Assembly: GCA_951799425.1 (NCBI GenBank)
Contig: OX637394.1
Location: forward strand, 7,141,501 to 7,205,500
DNA length: 64,000 nt
Reading direction: 5' to 3'
Source: Ilex aquifolium
Lineage: Eukaryota; Streptophyta; Magnoliopsida; Aquifoliales; Aquifoliaceae
Positions within the stretch are counted from its first letter, which is position 1; each line of letters opens with the position of its first letter. The notes below the pieces were generated by a model that was not told the origin of the DNA, did not search any database, and saw only the letters and a program-made list of their open reading frames with translations. A program made the position numbers and the translations under genes. Below are positions 23,069 through 34,800 of the stretch, one piece after another.

Positions 23069-24174
23069 CTACAACCACACATTCCAGTAACATCATATGT
23101 ATGGAAAAAATTGATGAAATAAGATATTTTTAGTGCATGAACAATAAATTCAAAGGCAAAATCATGGATTAAAACAAAACAAAAACAAATATGATCAGAT
23201 CATTGAAAATGTCCCAATCTTCAATTTCTAACCCAATGTACAACCTAAAGCAAATCAAATCTAACACCAAATGGATACAATCGGTTATGTTAGCTTCAGT
23301 AGGCATAATCTTCTCAAGTTTTAACGTATTAAGGCAAGTAGGACAAAAAAAATTAGATACTCCAATGCTTTCGGTCTGAACTCTTTTCCACGTTGCTGAT
23401 TAAATGTAGGGGCAGTGAACGAAAACACATAAAAAACATAAAAAAGTCTAACACACAGAAAAAAATACAAAAAACACATAGAAACGTATCTAACACAAAA
23501 CCAGATCTAATAATTTTTTTTTTTAAAAAATTAGATCTACCACAAAAAAAATTAGATCTAACACAAAGAAACAACCTACAAATCTAATAAATAAATCTAG
23601 CACAAAGAAACAACCTACATCTAAGGAATCTAGCTACTGAGAGATATCCAAAAAACAGGGAATTTTTTTTTGAAAACCCTAGATCTAAGGACTTACCTTG
23701 ATAAGAGAGACGAAATTGCTGTGAACGACCTAGGTGAAGACGAGAGAGACGAAACTGCTAGACGCCGAAGCTGTTGGAATGCCTGGAACGAAGCTGCTGG
23801 AACGCCTCTGTTGGAACGCTTGGAACTCCTATGTTGAACGCCTCTGCTGAACGAATGGAATGAGAGAGACGATGAGATGAGAGAGAGTTTGAGGGTTTAA
23901 ATATTTTTGGTTGAGGGTTTTTTGGTAGAGGGCTTAGTTTGTTGCTAATAAGACTCGATGGTAGGATCTCATTAAATGTCCTCCGCCCGTTTCCGTTTTT
24001 TTTTTTTTTGAAACGACTTTTTTTCGTTTCCAAAATCTAAGGCAACTTTGAAAATGGTTTTAGTTAAAAAAAAATTAAAACGGTTACCAAACGAGATTAA
24101 ATTTCAGGTTTTTTAAAAAATTGAAAACAAAAACGAAAAAATTGAAAACTGAACCGTTACCAAATGGACCCTTA

Positions 24175-24970
24175 GATTTGCGTTTTTTTCTCCTACTGGA
24201 TAGATATGGAATGGATGAGTTTATCCAATCTGATCTCTCCAGATCTTTTTTTGGAGATAGTTTGACAATATGTGTATGTAGTTTTACTATCCTATAACTC
24301 CAAAGGTAGTTTAAGAGGTAATAACAATGAGTTGTAAACATATTGAGTTTGAATTTTGATAACTCCTTGAGGCTCAGGTCATGAGAGATTTATCCCTCAT
24401 ACATACTTTAGTTTCGACATGAATGATCTATTTGAGCATAAGTTGGTTGACCTAGACATTTTGACTGCATCAGGGAGAAAATTAGTCGAGATGAACGTAA
24501 ATTAATCTAGACACTATTGAGTGAAACCAAAAAAAAAAAAGCTTTACTAAATATGGGACTATGGGATTAGCGACTACTTTGTGTGATGTAATGAATTTAT
24601 AATATTATTTCATCGCCACCGGCACCTTTACTCTTACCTCCACCGCCACCTAGATTTCCTATTTATCTTAATATTATTAAAAAATTATTTACTAATATGT
24701 TAGATATTTTACAAAAAATATAAATTTAAAGTCGTTGATAAGGATGATGGAAGGCAGTGGCCCCCCTTCTTTAGACCCGTTTGTTTTTGTAGGCTTAGAG
24801 ACGGACCTCTGGAAGAAATAATGTTATTATTCAAAATAAATTGAATTATTTAAATTCACTATATCATTCTTTTATCAATTTAGATTTATCAATATTTGTC
24901 CTAATTGTCATTTGTTTTAATTTTATATGTATATATATATTATCCAATTTAGAGATTAAATATATGAATA
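24175..24970. other. AT-rich spacer
   Basis: No ORF, repeat unit or RNA gene is supported here. The stretch separates the Harbinger element from the tandem array. Confidence 0.4.
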
Positions 24971-25744
24971 CTAGTTATTTCCCATGCCTAAAGGCACGGA
25001 GTAATAAAAAATTGGTCAACAATAATCATATTTGTATTCACACTTAAAATCAAATTACAAAGATAGAGGATAAATAAAAGAATTTAAGCATTGGTAATAG
25101 TGGGAGCGAGCGATGGTAGTGATGGTGGGCGACAGTGATGGTGGTGAGAGACGGTAATAGTTGTGATGGATGATGACAACCAGTTGTAATGGTGACAGTT
25201 ATATGTGACAATGATGATGGTGGTTAGGGGGCAGTGGAGGTGATGTGGAAGGGGTGATGGTGGGATAGTAACGGCGGTGGTAAGGTGGCGGCAACGGTGG
25301 TAATGGTGGGGCATTAATGGGGTGGCGGTGGTGGGGTTACGATAGTGGAGGTGGTGGGGCGGTAGTGGTGGTTGTTGTGGAATAGGTAATGGTGGGGTGG
25401 CAATAGTGGTGACAGTGACGGTGGTAGTGGAGCGAAGGGTGTGGTAAGGTGACGAAAGTGGCGGTGGTGGTAGTGGGGCTGGTGGTGGTAGAGGTGTTGG
25501 TGGGGCGGTTTTCAAACACTATTTTTTTTAAAGTACTTATAAGAAATTATAAGTATTAAAAACACTTTTAAATAATCACTCCAAACACACCCTTAATGGC
25601 CTATTTTTCCTATTAAATTTAAGGTGTTAATATTAGCCGTTAGATTAACTTTAAAGTAAAATTTAAAGCGATCTGAACCGTGAAAAGCAAAAGTCATTTT
25701 ATTTATCTTTTAAAATTTGAATTGTAAGCTACTTTATTATATAA
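24971..25744 (-). repeat. Helitron-like unit 1
   Basis: Left boundary is CTAG on the + strand at 24971-24974, with hairpin TGCCTAAAGGCA at 24985-24996. The GGN array covers about 25093-25510. The TC start is degraded to TT on the minus strand (+ strand AA at 25743-25744). Confidence 0.6.
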
Positions 25745-26521
25745 ATAGTTATTGCATGTGCCTGAAGGCACAAAGTAATAAAAAATGGTAAACAATAAAC
25801 TTATTTGTATTCATATATGAAATTAAATCATAAACATAGATGAGTGATAAATGAATTTAAATATCGGTTGTAGTGGGGGTGAGAGGTGGTGGTGGTAGGA
25901 GACGGTAATGGTTGTGGTGGGTGCCAATGACCGTGATAGTGGTGGTGGTGGCGGCGGCGACAGTGATGGTGGCAGCATAGCATCGGTGGCGGTGGCGGTG
26001 GGGGCGACAGCGGCGGCGACGGTGGTGGTGGGGGTGGAGGCGACGGCGATGGTTGCAGTGGTGGTGATGGTGGCGACTACAGCGGTGGTGGTGGTGGCGA
26101 CGGCGACGACGACGACAGTGGTGGTGGTGGTGGCGGCGACGGTGGCAGTGGGGGCGGCGGCGACGGTGGTGGTGATGGTGGCGATGGCGGTAATGGTGGT
26201 AGTGGTGACAGCGGCGGCGACGTCAATGGTGGTGGCGGCGATGGCGACAATGGTGGTGGTGGTAGAGGTAGGGGTGAGGCGGTTTCGAACACTATTTTTT
26301 TTTTTTTTAAAGTACTTATGAGAAATAATTTGTAGAAGTACTTTTAAAAAATCACTCCAAACACACTCTTAGAACCCTATTTTTCCTATTAAATTTAGGA
26401 TGTTAATATTAGCCGTCGGATTAATTTTAAAGTAAAATTTAAAGCGATCTCAATTGCGAATAACAAAAGTCATTTTGTTTATCTTTTGAGATTTGAATTG
26501 TAAGCTACTTTATTATATAGA
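25745..26521 (-). repeat. Helitron-like unit 2
   Basis: The terminal CTAG has become ATAG on the + strand at 25745-25748. The perfect hairpin GTGCCTGAAGGCAC lies at 25758-25771. The GGN array covers about 25866-26282. The 5' end on the minus strand reads TCTATATAATAAAG at 26521. Confidence 0.62.
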
Positions 26522-27209
26522 CTAGTTATTGCATGTGTCTGAAGGCACAGACTAATAAAAAAATGTAAATAATAATTGATTTTGTATTCATATCCAAAAT
26601 TAAATCACAAACATAGAGAAGAGATAAATGAATTTAAGTATCGGTTGTAGTGGGGTGAGAGGTGGTGGTGGTAGGAGAGGGTGATGGTTGTGGGTGGCAA
26701 TGACCGTGGTGGCAGTGGTGGTGGTGGTGGCGGCGGCGGCGATAGGGGCGACGACGATGATGGTGGTGGTGGCAGTGGTGATGCTAGCGGTGGTGGTGGT
26801 GGCAATGGTGGTGGCGATAGTGGTGGTGGGGGGTGGCGACAATGGCGATGACGATGGTGGTGGTGGCGGGCGATGGTGGTGGTAGTAGTGGCGGCGATGG
26901 CATGACGATGGTGGTGGTGGTTGCGACGACGACGGCAGCGACGACGACGGTGGTGGGGGTGGTGGTGGGACGGTTTCAAAAACTATTTTTTTTTTTAAAG
27001 TAGTTATGAGAAATAATTTGTAGAACTACTTTTAAAAAGTCACTCTAAATACACCATTAGGAACCTATTTTTCCTATTAAATTTATGGTGTTAATATTAG
27101 CTGTTAGATTAACTTTAAAGTAAAATTTAAAGCGATCTGAACCGCGAAAAGCAAAAGTCATTTTGTTTATCTTTTGAAATTTGAATTGTAAGCTATTTTA
27201 TTATATAGA
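26522..27209 (-). repeat. Helitron-like unit 3
   Basis: CTAG is intact at 26522-26525 and abuts the TC of unit 2. The GGN array covers about 26646-26975, shorter than in units 1 and 2. The minus-strand 5' end reads TCTATATAATAAAA. Confidence 0.62.
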
Positions 27210-27888
27210 CTAGTTATTGCCTATGCATGAAGGCACAAAGTAATAAAAAATGGTAAACAATAAATATATTTGTATTCATATACAAAATCAAATCACAAAC
27301 ATAGAGGAGAGATAAATAAATTTAAGCATCGGTTGTTGTGGGGGTGAGAGGTGGTGGTGGTAGGAGACGATGATGGTTGTGGTGGGTGACAAACTGGCAA
27401 TGACCGTGGCGGCGGCGACGGCGGTGGTAGTGACGGTGGGGGTGGTGGCGGCGGCGGCGGTGGGGGCGACGACGACGGTGGTGGTGGCGGCGGCGATGGT
27501 GATGGTGGTGGCGGCGGCGATGGTGGTGGCGATGACGGTGACAATGGTGGTGATGGTGGCGGTGACGACGGCAGTGGTGGCGGCGGAGGCGGCGACGGTG
27601 GGGGGTAGCGGCGACGGTGGGGGTGGTGGTAGTAGAGGTAGTGGTGAGACGGTTTCAAACACTATTTTTTTTTTTCTAAAGTACTTATGAGAAATAATTT
27701 CTAGAAGTACTTTTAAAAAGTCACTTCAAACACACCCTTAGGGGCCTATTTTTTCTATTAAATTGAGAGTGTTAATATTAGCAGTTAAATTGACTTTAAA
27801 GTAAAATTTAAAACGACTTGAACCGCGAAAAACAAAAGTCATTTTGTTCATCTTCTGAAATTTGAATTGTAAGTTACTTTATTATATA
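27210..27888 (-). repeat. Helitron-like unit 4
   Basis: CTAG is intact at 27210-27213 and abuts the TC of unit 3. The GGN array covers about 27331-27650. The far end keeps TATATAATAAAG but the initial TC is not preserved, so the right boundary is approximate. Confidence 0.58.
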
Positions 27889-28197
27889 TATATTATCTAA
27901 TAAAACCATGTTAAAATTCAAGTGCAATTTCTTAAAATCAATTTCAACTAAGTTAATCCAATCAATCACATATCAAAATTTTAACAAATTTGAATATACA
28001 TGATAAAAATAAAATTTATTGAATAATTGGATCATATTCCAATGGAACTTTTTCAACCGAATTTAGATTTAGATTAACACAAATTCAATTAAATTTCGCT
28101 CCATTGACACGCCTACAATTGAGTAGATTAAACCAGACCTTTTCATTGATTAAAAAACTCGTCAACCCATGAATTGGTATCACCTGCATTAAAATTT

Positions 28198-28368
28198 GAG
28201 AAATATTATGTATCATAAATTTGTAACCCAAATTTACATCTTAAATGAAGGAGGACCGTTTGATGAGTGAGTCCCATCAATTTTTTTAAATGGGTCCCAC
28301 TGATCCAATGGTCCCCTTAATTTGGGATACAAATTTGGGAAGCAAATTTGGGATACATAACATTGCTC
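28198..28368. mobile_element. MULE-type palindromic MITE 1
   Basis: The element is 171 bp with long terminal inverted repeats: GAGAAATATTATGTATC at the left, and GAGCAATGTTATGTATCC from the right end. It is flanked by a perfect 9-bp duplication TTAAAATTT (28189-28197 and 28369-28377), the target size of Mutator-like elements. Confidence 0.82.
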
Positions 28369-28380
28369 TTAAAATTTTAG

Positions 28381-28539
28381 GAGTAATGCTATATATCCCA
28401 AATGTGCATCCCAAATCAATAAGGATGATTGGATCAGTGAGTCCCAATTTAAAAAATTAGTGGGACCCACTCATCCAATGATTCCCATTCATTTGGGATG
28501 TACATTTAGGATGCAAATTTGAGATACAAAGCATTGCTC
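28381..28539. mobile_element. MULE-type palindromic MITE 2
   Basis: This 159-bp element is of the same family as MITE 1. Ends are GAGTAATGCTATATATCCC and, from the right, GAGCAATGCTTTGTATCTC. Flanks AAATTTTAG and AAATTTTAA match at 8 of 9 positions. It sits 12 bp from MITE 1, in sequence overlapping the latter's target duplication. Confidence 0.78.
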
Positions 28540-28867
28540 AAATTTTAATCAGACTTTAGGCCAGCTAATCTCTGTTTATGCTTAAATAACCCAAAATTTA
28601 ATGCAAAACCTCTTCATTTAATACCCCAAAAAACAAAAGCCCTAGTTACAATTTCTGTCAAAACACGTGTTTTACCAACGTCCGCCCAACCGCCCTCTGT
28701 CACAGTATCCAAACACAAGATTAGGTTTATCTTTCCCGCACATACTTGCAGCAATTAGCATCTTCCTCCTTATTAAGCCGTCGCCCCATAAAGGAAAGGG
28801 AAGTGAGAGAGAGAGAGAGAGAAACCCTAGCTTACCTAACCCTAACCTTAACAGTTGATCACTTGCA
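28540..28867. promoter_or_regulatory. NAA25 promoter and 5' UTR
   Basis: The 330 bases between MITE 2 and the NAA25 start hold the likely core promoter. A (GA)n run (about 28806-28822) and a CCTAACCCTAACCTTAAC stretch lie shortly before the ATG. No clear TATA box is seen, consistent with a housekeeping gene. Confidence 0.45.
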
Positions 28868-31800
28868 ATGTCGTCGAAATTCGGTTTGGCGGGTGGCATA
28901 CCAGAGCGTCGAGTTCGACCCATATGGGACGCCATAGATTCTCGTCAGTTCAAGAATGCACTCAAGATCTCCACTTCCTTGCTCGCCAAATTTCCTAACT
29001 CTCCTTACGCTCTTGTAAGTCCAATTTTCACGTATTAATGTATGTGTTTGTGCTTTACATTGAGTGTGTTCTTAACAGGCCGCTAACTTACAAATGGTTA
29101 TCAGATCGATCCTTTGTAATCTTTATCTTTTTCGATCTTTTGCGAGTTTTTTGCCGGGGTTTATGAGAATTCACTAGCTTAACACTCATAACGTTAAAAG
29201 TATTTGCGTGGTGAATAATTCATATCATGGAGTATTCTTGGTTTTCTTGATCGAGAGGAAGATTCGAAATTGAATTTGTTTTGACTGTTAAATTATACTG
29301 TCTTTGATATTTCTTGCGAATATTGGTTACATTGATTATCAGGATTATATTTTCTTGGTGTTTTCACGGTAACTGGGGCATCGGTTTATAAGTATGAACA
29401 ACCGTTTTAGCATGTCTGTAAATAATGTTGTGGAAAAGTTGCAGTGCCCTGGATGTTTGTATCTACATGATGCTAGAGAAAAATACAACACTACATTTTC
29501 TCCTACAGAAGGGATTTCATTTTAATTTTCTTTGTAAATTGCCATGCAGGCACTTAAGGCCCTTATCTTGGAAAGGATGGGCAAAGCTGACGAAGCACTC
29601 TCTGTTTGTTTGAATGCCAAAGAGCTGTTGTATTCCAATGATTCCATTTTAATTGATGATCTCACACTCAGCACGTTGCAGATTGTTTTCCAGCGGCTTG
29701 ATCACCGTCGGTGCATCTTGTGAAGCTTTATTTGTTTTTCTTTTTAATACATTTAATCATATAATTACTTAATTTTTTTACAATCACACCAGTGGATATG
29801 GCTACTGGTTGTTATGAGCATGCTTGTGGGAGATTTCCAAACAACTTGGAACTAATGATGGGCCTTTTTAACTGTTATGTTCGTGAATACTCATTCGTGA
29901 AGCAGCAACAGGTTGACGGTATCCCATAATCATCTTTTCTCCCTCCATTTTGTTATCTTTTAAATCTGTGTATACCATTAGTGCAAGGAGTAGGCTAACA
30001 TTTTTCTTTCTGGTTTCTCACAGATAGCTATTAAAATGTATAAGATTGTTGGTGAAGAAAGGTTTTTGCTCTGGGCGGTTTGTAGCATTCAGTTGCAGGT
30101 TCTGATTGTTCTCCCTTCCATGTTTCTTAGTATTCTTACAATGTTTTATGCAGATTTTTCTTTTTCACTCCTTATTTAGTTATGGTCTTTTACTGCTTGC
30201 TTCTTGAATTGATTATCCGTGATCACAGAACTTCTAAGTTGCTTTTGTATGGGCATTAGGACTCGGAGAATGATGAGATTTGAGGTTGAATCAGAATAGT
30301 GAAGTATTTATAATGGTAGGTGAACAGTTTCATGCTACTGATAGGTCAGTCCCTCGTGGTCATACATTAAAATTGGATTTGATAGGCCAGAGTTCAGTGA
30401 CGCGAGTTGTGTACAGCACCATGACAAGCCTTTTTATTTGTGCCGTGTCTCATAAGTCACACCTTTTGTGTTTTTGAGTTACAAGTCACAATATTGTTGC
30501 ATGGGACACAACTGATGATTGTGGTTGCTTATACTTAGGGGGTGCTTTTGGTATATGCTCCCGATGTCTAGGTAGCTTGTTGGTTTTATCACAGATAGAT
30601 TTCACATAGTTTATTGGAGGACGAGGATAGGGACAAATCGCTTCTTATGAAATTACATGATACAATGAGGCAGTCAGGAGTTCCGTGGTACATGTCAGAC
30701 ATATAATTTTTGAAAATAAGACGAGCGAGGGAGATCATCTGATGAATCAAACTATTGCATATAAATTTTGCAATTTGTTTTGCATGATCTTCAGATGTTG
30801 AACTAGTTATACTTGTAACGTTGCTTACCTTGAAAACTTCCTTCGTGAGCCCAAAAATATTAAAGCTGTGGATTTACCCGAAGAGTTTATACAAATAAGT
30901 TTATGATTACTTCATTGCGATATGAGTGTTGTACTTTGAGTCACATTAACAGTTTATTTGCTGGTGGAAACCTAGAGACTGGGCTCGTTTATTTTACTAA
31001 AATAAGATGACGATCGAGTGTAGATGCAATTACTTTTAGAGAGTCAGGAGAGAGAGGGAATTGGCTTCAAAGGCTAAATTAATTTAGGGGCAATAGATTG
31101 TAGATGGAGATCATCATCTTTGTTTTTGCGCGGTGGCTTAGGTAGTCTCACAGGTAAGAATGGAAAAATAGAGAGGGGGATAGGCTCATTATTTTCCCAT
31201 TATCCTGAAATGTGAACTCACAACCTAATTTGTTGAAACATCCCTACTTAAATCATTTGAGTGGGATGGATTTCAACCTTTAAAGAAGTGGGTAGGTTTT
31301 GTTGACATTACAATGACACTTTTACACCCAAGCCAAACACATTAACTTTATGTCTGGTTGAGGCATGTTTTGCTGACACTCTCATGTTCATGCGATCCAA
31401 AACATGCCTGTCTTATTTATTTCAGAACCAAAATATGAAGGATAAAGAATAGTGATCTTCCTTATTTTCATTTGTCACGTAAAATTCTGTGTTTGTATGA
31501 AAGCTGTTTCCGTATTCATGTAAAATATGTTGTACACTTTTCCAGCTGCTTATTTTGTGGGTTCTGAGCTTTTGGTAGGTTTTTTGCGGCAATGGGGGAG
31601 AGAAGCTGTTACTTTTAGCTGAAGGTTTGCTGAAGAAACATATTGCTTCTCAGAGCTTGCATGAGCCAGAAGGTGAACTTTAAATTTTTTAGTCTCCTGC
31701 AGGCAGAGCTTTGTTTCATTATTTGTCGTAGTTGTACTATTTGCTAAATGATTGAAATTCCTTGCAGCTCTTATCGTCTACATTTCTCTATTGGAACAGC

Positions 31801-34800
31801 AATCCAAGTATGGGGATGCTTTGGAGGTTCTTTCTGGAAAATTAGGTTCACTTATAATGATTGAAGTTGATAGACTACGCATACAGGTATTTTATGGAGC
31901 TTTCTTTTCTTATTTTCATTTGTTTTAGTTGCTTGTCTATTTATTTTCCTGTCATATTGTTATTTATGCGACATATGCATGCATGTCTGAGTTTTCTACC
32001 ATTATAATCTTGCATGCTTCAATTAGAGTCCAATTTTTGGTGTGCCATCCCAGATGTTGCTAATACATATTGCTAACTACAACTTCTGTTGCAACATATG
32101 TTGGAATGAGGTTATATCAAACATTGAACCAATTATCTTGATAATAGTTTGTAGGTTGAGGAACATCCAAATTCCTGCTCAATCAGGATAAGTATATATC
32201 GTGTTATTCAATGCTATTTAACTCTCAAGAGACTAGAATTCATATTCTGTAATTACTAAATATCACAAGATTGTCAAACATAATCATTTGACAGAAGCTT
32301 AAGGAAGCCCTCAGAAATAGCCTTTGAAGTTCCCAGTAAAAGATGAAATCCAAGCAAAGGACTTAATTTAGAGTGTTTTGTACTCCAACCTTATGGCAGT
32401 TTAGATTCTTTTATCAGTTTATGCTAAATGAATTTTATATCCCTTGAAAGCTGTTTCAAATGAGGAGTGACTGTTATCTGGGCCTCCATGGTATCCGGGA
32501 TGGAAATTGGAACTTATTTGCCAAACTAATCAACCTGCTTAATGTTCTGAATTTAACTCCATATTTTTGGGCATAGAAAAATTTTATATGCTTCCACTAT
32601 TGGATTATCATTGTTTGAACTCAATTTTGTTACATGCTGGCTTTTTTATTTTGTAGCCAATGTTTGTTTTCTTATAATTTTTACTCTTTAACTTCAAGTT
32701 GACAGGGGAGGATTCTTGCTCGGGCAGGTGATTTTACTGCTGCCGCAGATATATTCCAGAAAGTCTTGGAATTATGGTATGCTTTTGGAAGTGGTAATAT
32801 GAGTAATATTGTTGGAGTATTCTGTTTTCTTAACAAGCATTTTATTCGGTTTTAATAGTTATTTAGCTATGTTTGGAAGTAATAAGCAAACAGGGTCAGT
32901 GATTGTGTTTCAATGTGTTTTGTTTGCTTTCCAGTGATTCATCTACAGCTACCATGGTTGGACCACAGTCCAGTCTTTATTTTTTCCGTGGCATCACTCT
33001 TATATCTTTTGGCACTCACTAAAAAGATAATATATTTTTGGCAATAAATTTCAAACTCAATGTTTGTCGAAAATGTTTTGGGTTTTTTTGTTAGGGGGTA
33101 AGGGGTAGGTTGTATTTGTGGAAATTGTATTAGATAAATGAATGTGGTGATATACCTTTTGAATAGTTTAAGAAAAACCATTCATTTGTCGTGGTACCGG
33201 AGATTCCCCTGACTTGTAAATCCTGGCATAAGGTTAGAATTCTAGCTCTAGGTATCTCACCGGTGGCTCGGGTCCCCAGAAAGAGGCCTTCTTTCCCTTC
33301 CACCTAAGTTGCCCATGTAAGGTTCAAAGTCAATCAAAGGGAATCAAGGTTGTGAAAACATGTATTCGGAGTCGTATCATTTTTCAAAAACAGTGTATTG
33401 TGTTTCGTAACGTATTGTGTATGTAGTTTTGTAAAAGATATTAAAAAATACATATACCATAGGCTATAACAAAATGTCATAATAACATTTCATTGCACCA
33501 AAAAGTTCTCAGATAAAATATTTTAAAGAGACTACAAGGACCAAAACAAAAAATTAACAATCTAAGTATTGAAGTTTCTAACATAATTCATCAATATAAA
33601 AATTTAGAGAGTTTTAGTTCTAACATCTAAAATAGCCCGAGGAGAACACTTTTAACAATCAAACTATTTGCTCGTGCGATGGAACGAATAAAAAAGAAGA
33701 CTTTTATTTTTTAAAACTATAGATGGTGAAACGACGTCGTTTCATTATCTAGTTTTGGAAGAATTATTTTCAATTGTTTTCTGGTTAAAATTCGTCCGTG
33801 TTGGACGACTCATACTTATCGTCTTGTATCGGGTGTATCATATCATGTATCACACGATACGATGCAAACTAATACACTTGAGCAACGCATATAATTTTCT
33901 TCATGTAGCGAAACGTATCGCATATCGTACGATACTAACAACTATAAAGGGAATAGTGAAGCTTCATAGGATTTTTTTTATCTAGGTGTAAGTAGTTCGC
34001 ACCTTCACAGGCATGTCTATTTCACCGAGCGTCTCTTCGAGACAGTGCCCAGATCGTTACAAAAACTTACCAGATAAGGAATTAGGACTGTTATGGTTAC
34101 GACCGCCATTCACCAGGGCTTCGGTTGCCCGTTTCGAAATCATTAGGTCACCAACTTCCTTGAACTTTCAGCACAGGGCAAGTGTGTATGATGATATCAA
34201 CGTGATTGTTAGAGATTTTATCAAAGAACAGCTATGCCTTGGATAATGTATGTTCAGTAGTAGGTAGGTTGAAGCTAGTCATTCTAAGAGAACCATTTAA
34301 CTCTAGCACTAAAATATTTGAAGATTTATCTTGATACTTCTACTGCAAGGCTTTTAGTCTGCCATGCCCTTTGCTGAAGATTTATCCACATGGTCACAGC
34401 TGCTGGATCCAATCATCTATTTCTCTCTGTCTGATAATTTAGGTTACTTTTTCATGTTTTTGTTTAACCATTACTGATTTCCTTTTGTTTGTCATTGGTT
34501 TGGCAGTCCTGATGATTGGGAGTGTTTCCAACAGTACCTGGGTTGTTTGCTAGAGGATAACAGTAGCTGGTGCAAGGCATCTAACAGTGATCCAGTTCAT
34601 CCACCAAATGTTGTGGGCTGCAAGCCTTTGCACTTAACTGATGATGTAGTGCGTATTCGTAACACTTGCATCATGCGAACTGTTATCTCAGACATTGCTT
34701 TGTTACTGTACTTTTTTTGGCATTTGAATTATGCAACGTATATGTGCAGTTTGATTCTCGTATATCAACTGCATCGGCTATTGTACAAAAGTTACTGGCT

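Larger units (their letters stand above)
20103..24171 (-). mobile_element. PIF/Harbinger DNA transposon, full length but decayed
   Basis: The 4069-bp element is flanked by TTA at 20100-20102 and 24172-24174, the 3-bp target typical of PIF/Harbinger. Terminal inverted repeats are imperfect: GGTTGCGTTTAGTAACG at the left, and on the minus strand from the right end GGGTCCATTTGGTAACGG, both followed by CAGTTTTCA and a T-rich run. It carries the two genes of the superfamily, a DDE transposase and a Myb/SANT-like partner, both on the minus strand and both broken. Related MITEs could be mobilised only by another source. Confidence 0.9.
24971..27888 (-). mobile_element. four head-to-tail Helitron-like units with GGN minisatellites
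   Basis: Units start at 24971, 25745, 26522 and 27210 (about 774, 777, 688 and 679 bp). Read on the minus strand each unit begins TCTATATAATAAAG (diverged in the last copy) and ends with a short hairpin, about nine bases of AT-rich sequence, then CTAG (ATAG-derived in one copy). These are the two terminal signatures of Helitrons. Between units the CTAG end joins directly to the TC start of the next. The outermost CTAG at 24971 is followed on the minus strand by T, the expected host base. No Rep/helicase is present, so the units are non-autonomous. The inner 330-420 bp of each is a degenerate GGT/GGC/GAC array on the + strand; the conserved part contains AAAGTACTTATGAGAAATAA and TTAATATTAGC. 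Confidence 0.65.

Noticed and set aside
25084-27690. Long open frames in the GGN arrays on both strands
   Set aside because: Triplet arrays lack stop codons in several frames at once. The products are runs of Val/Ala/Gly or Pro/Ser/Thr, different in each frame, with no conserved start or domain. They are artefacts of the repeat.
24971-27888. CRISPR-like reading of the regularly spaced repeats
   Set aside because: Units are 680-780 bp long, this is a plant nuclear region, and there are no short direct repeats with unique spacers.
33944-34246. Coding ORF at 34013-34246
   Set aside because: It lies on the strand opposite an organellar rRNA fragment and is explained by it.
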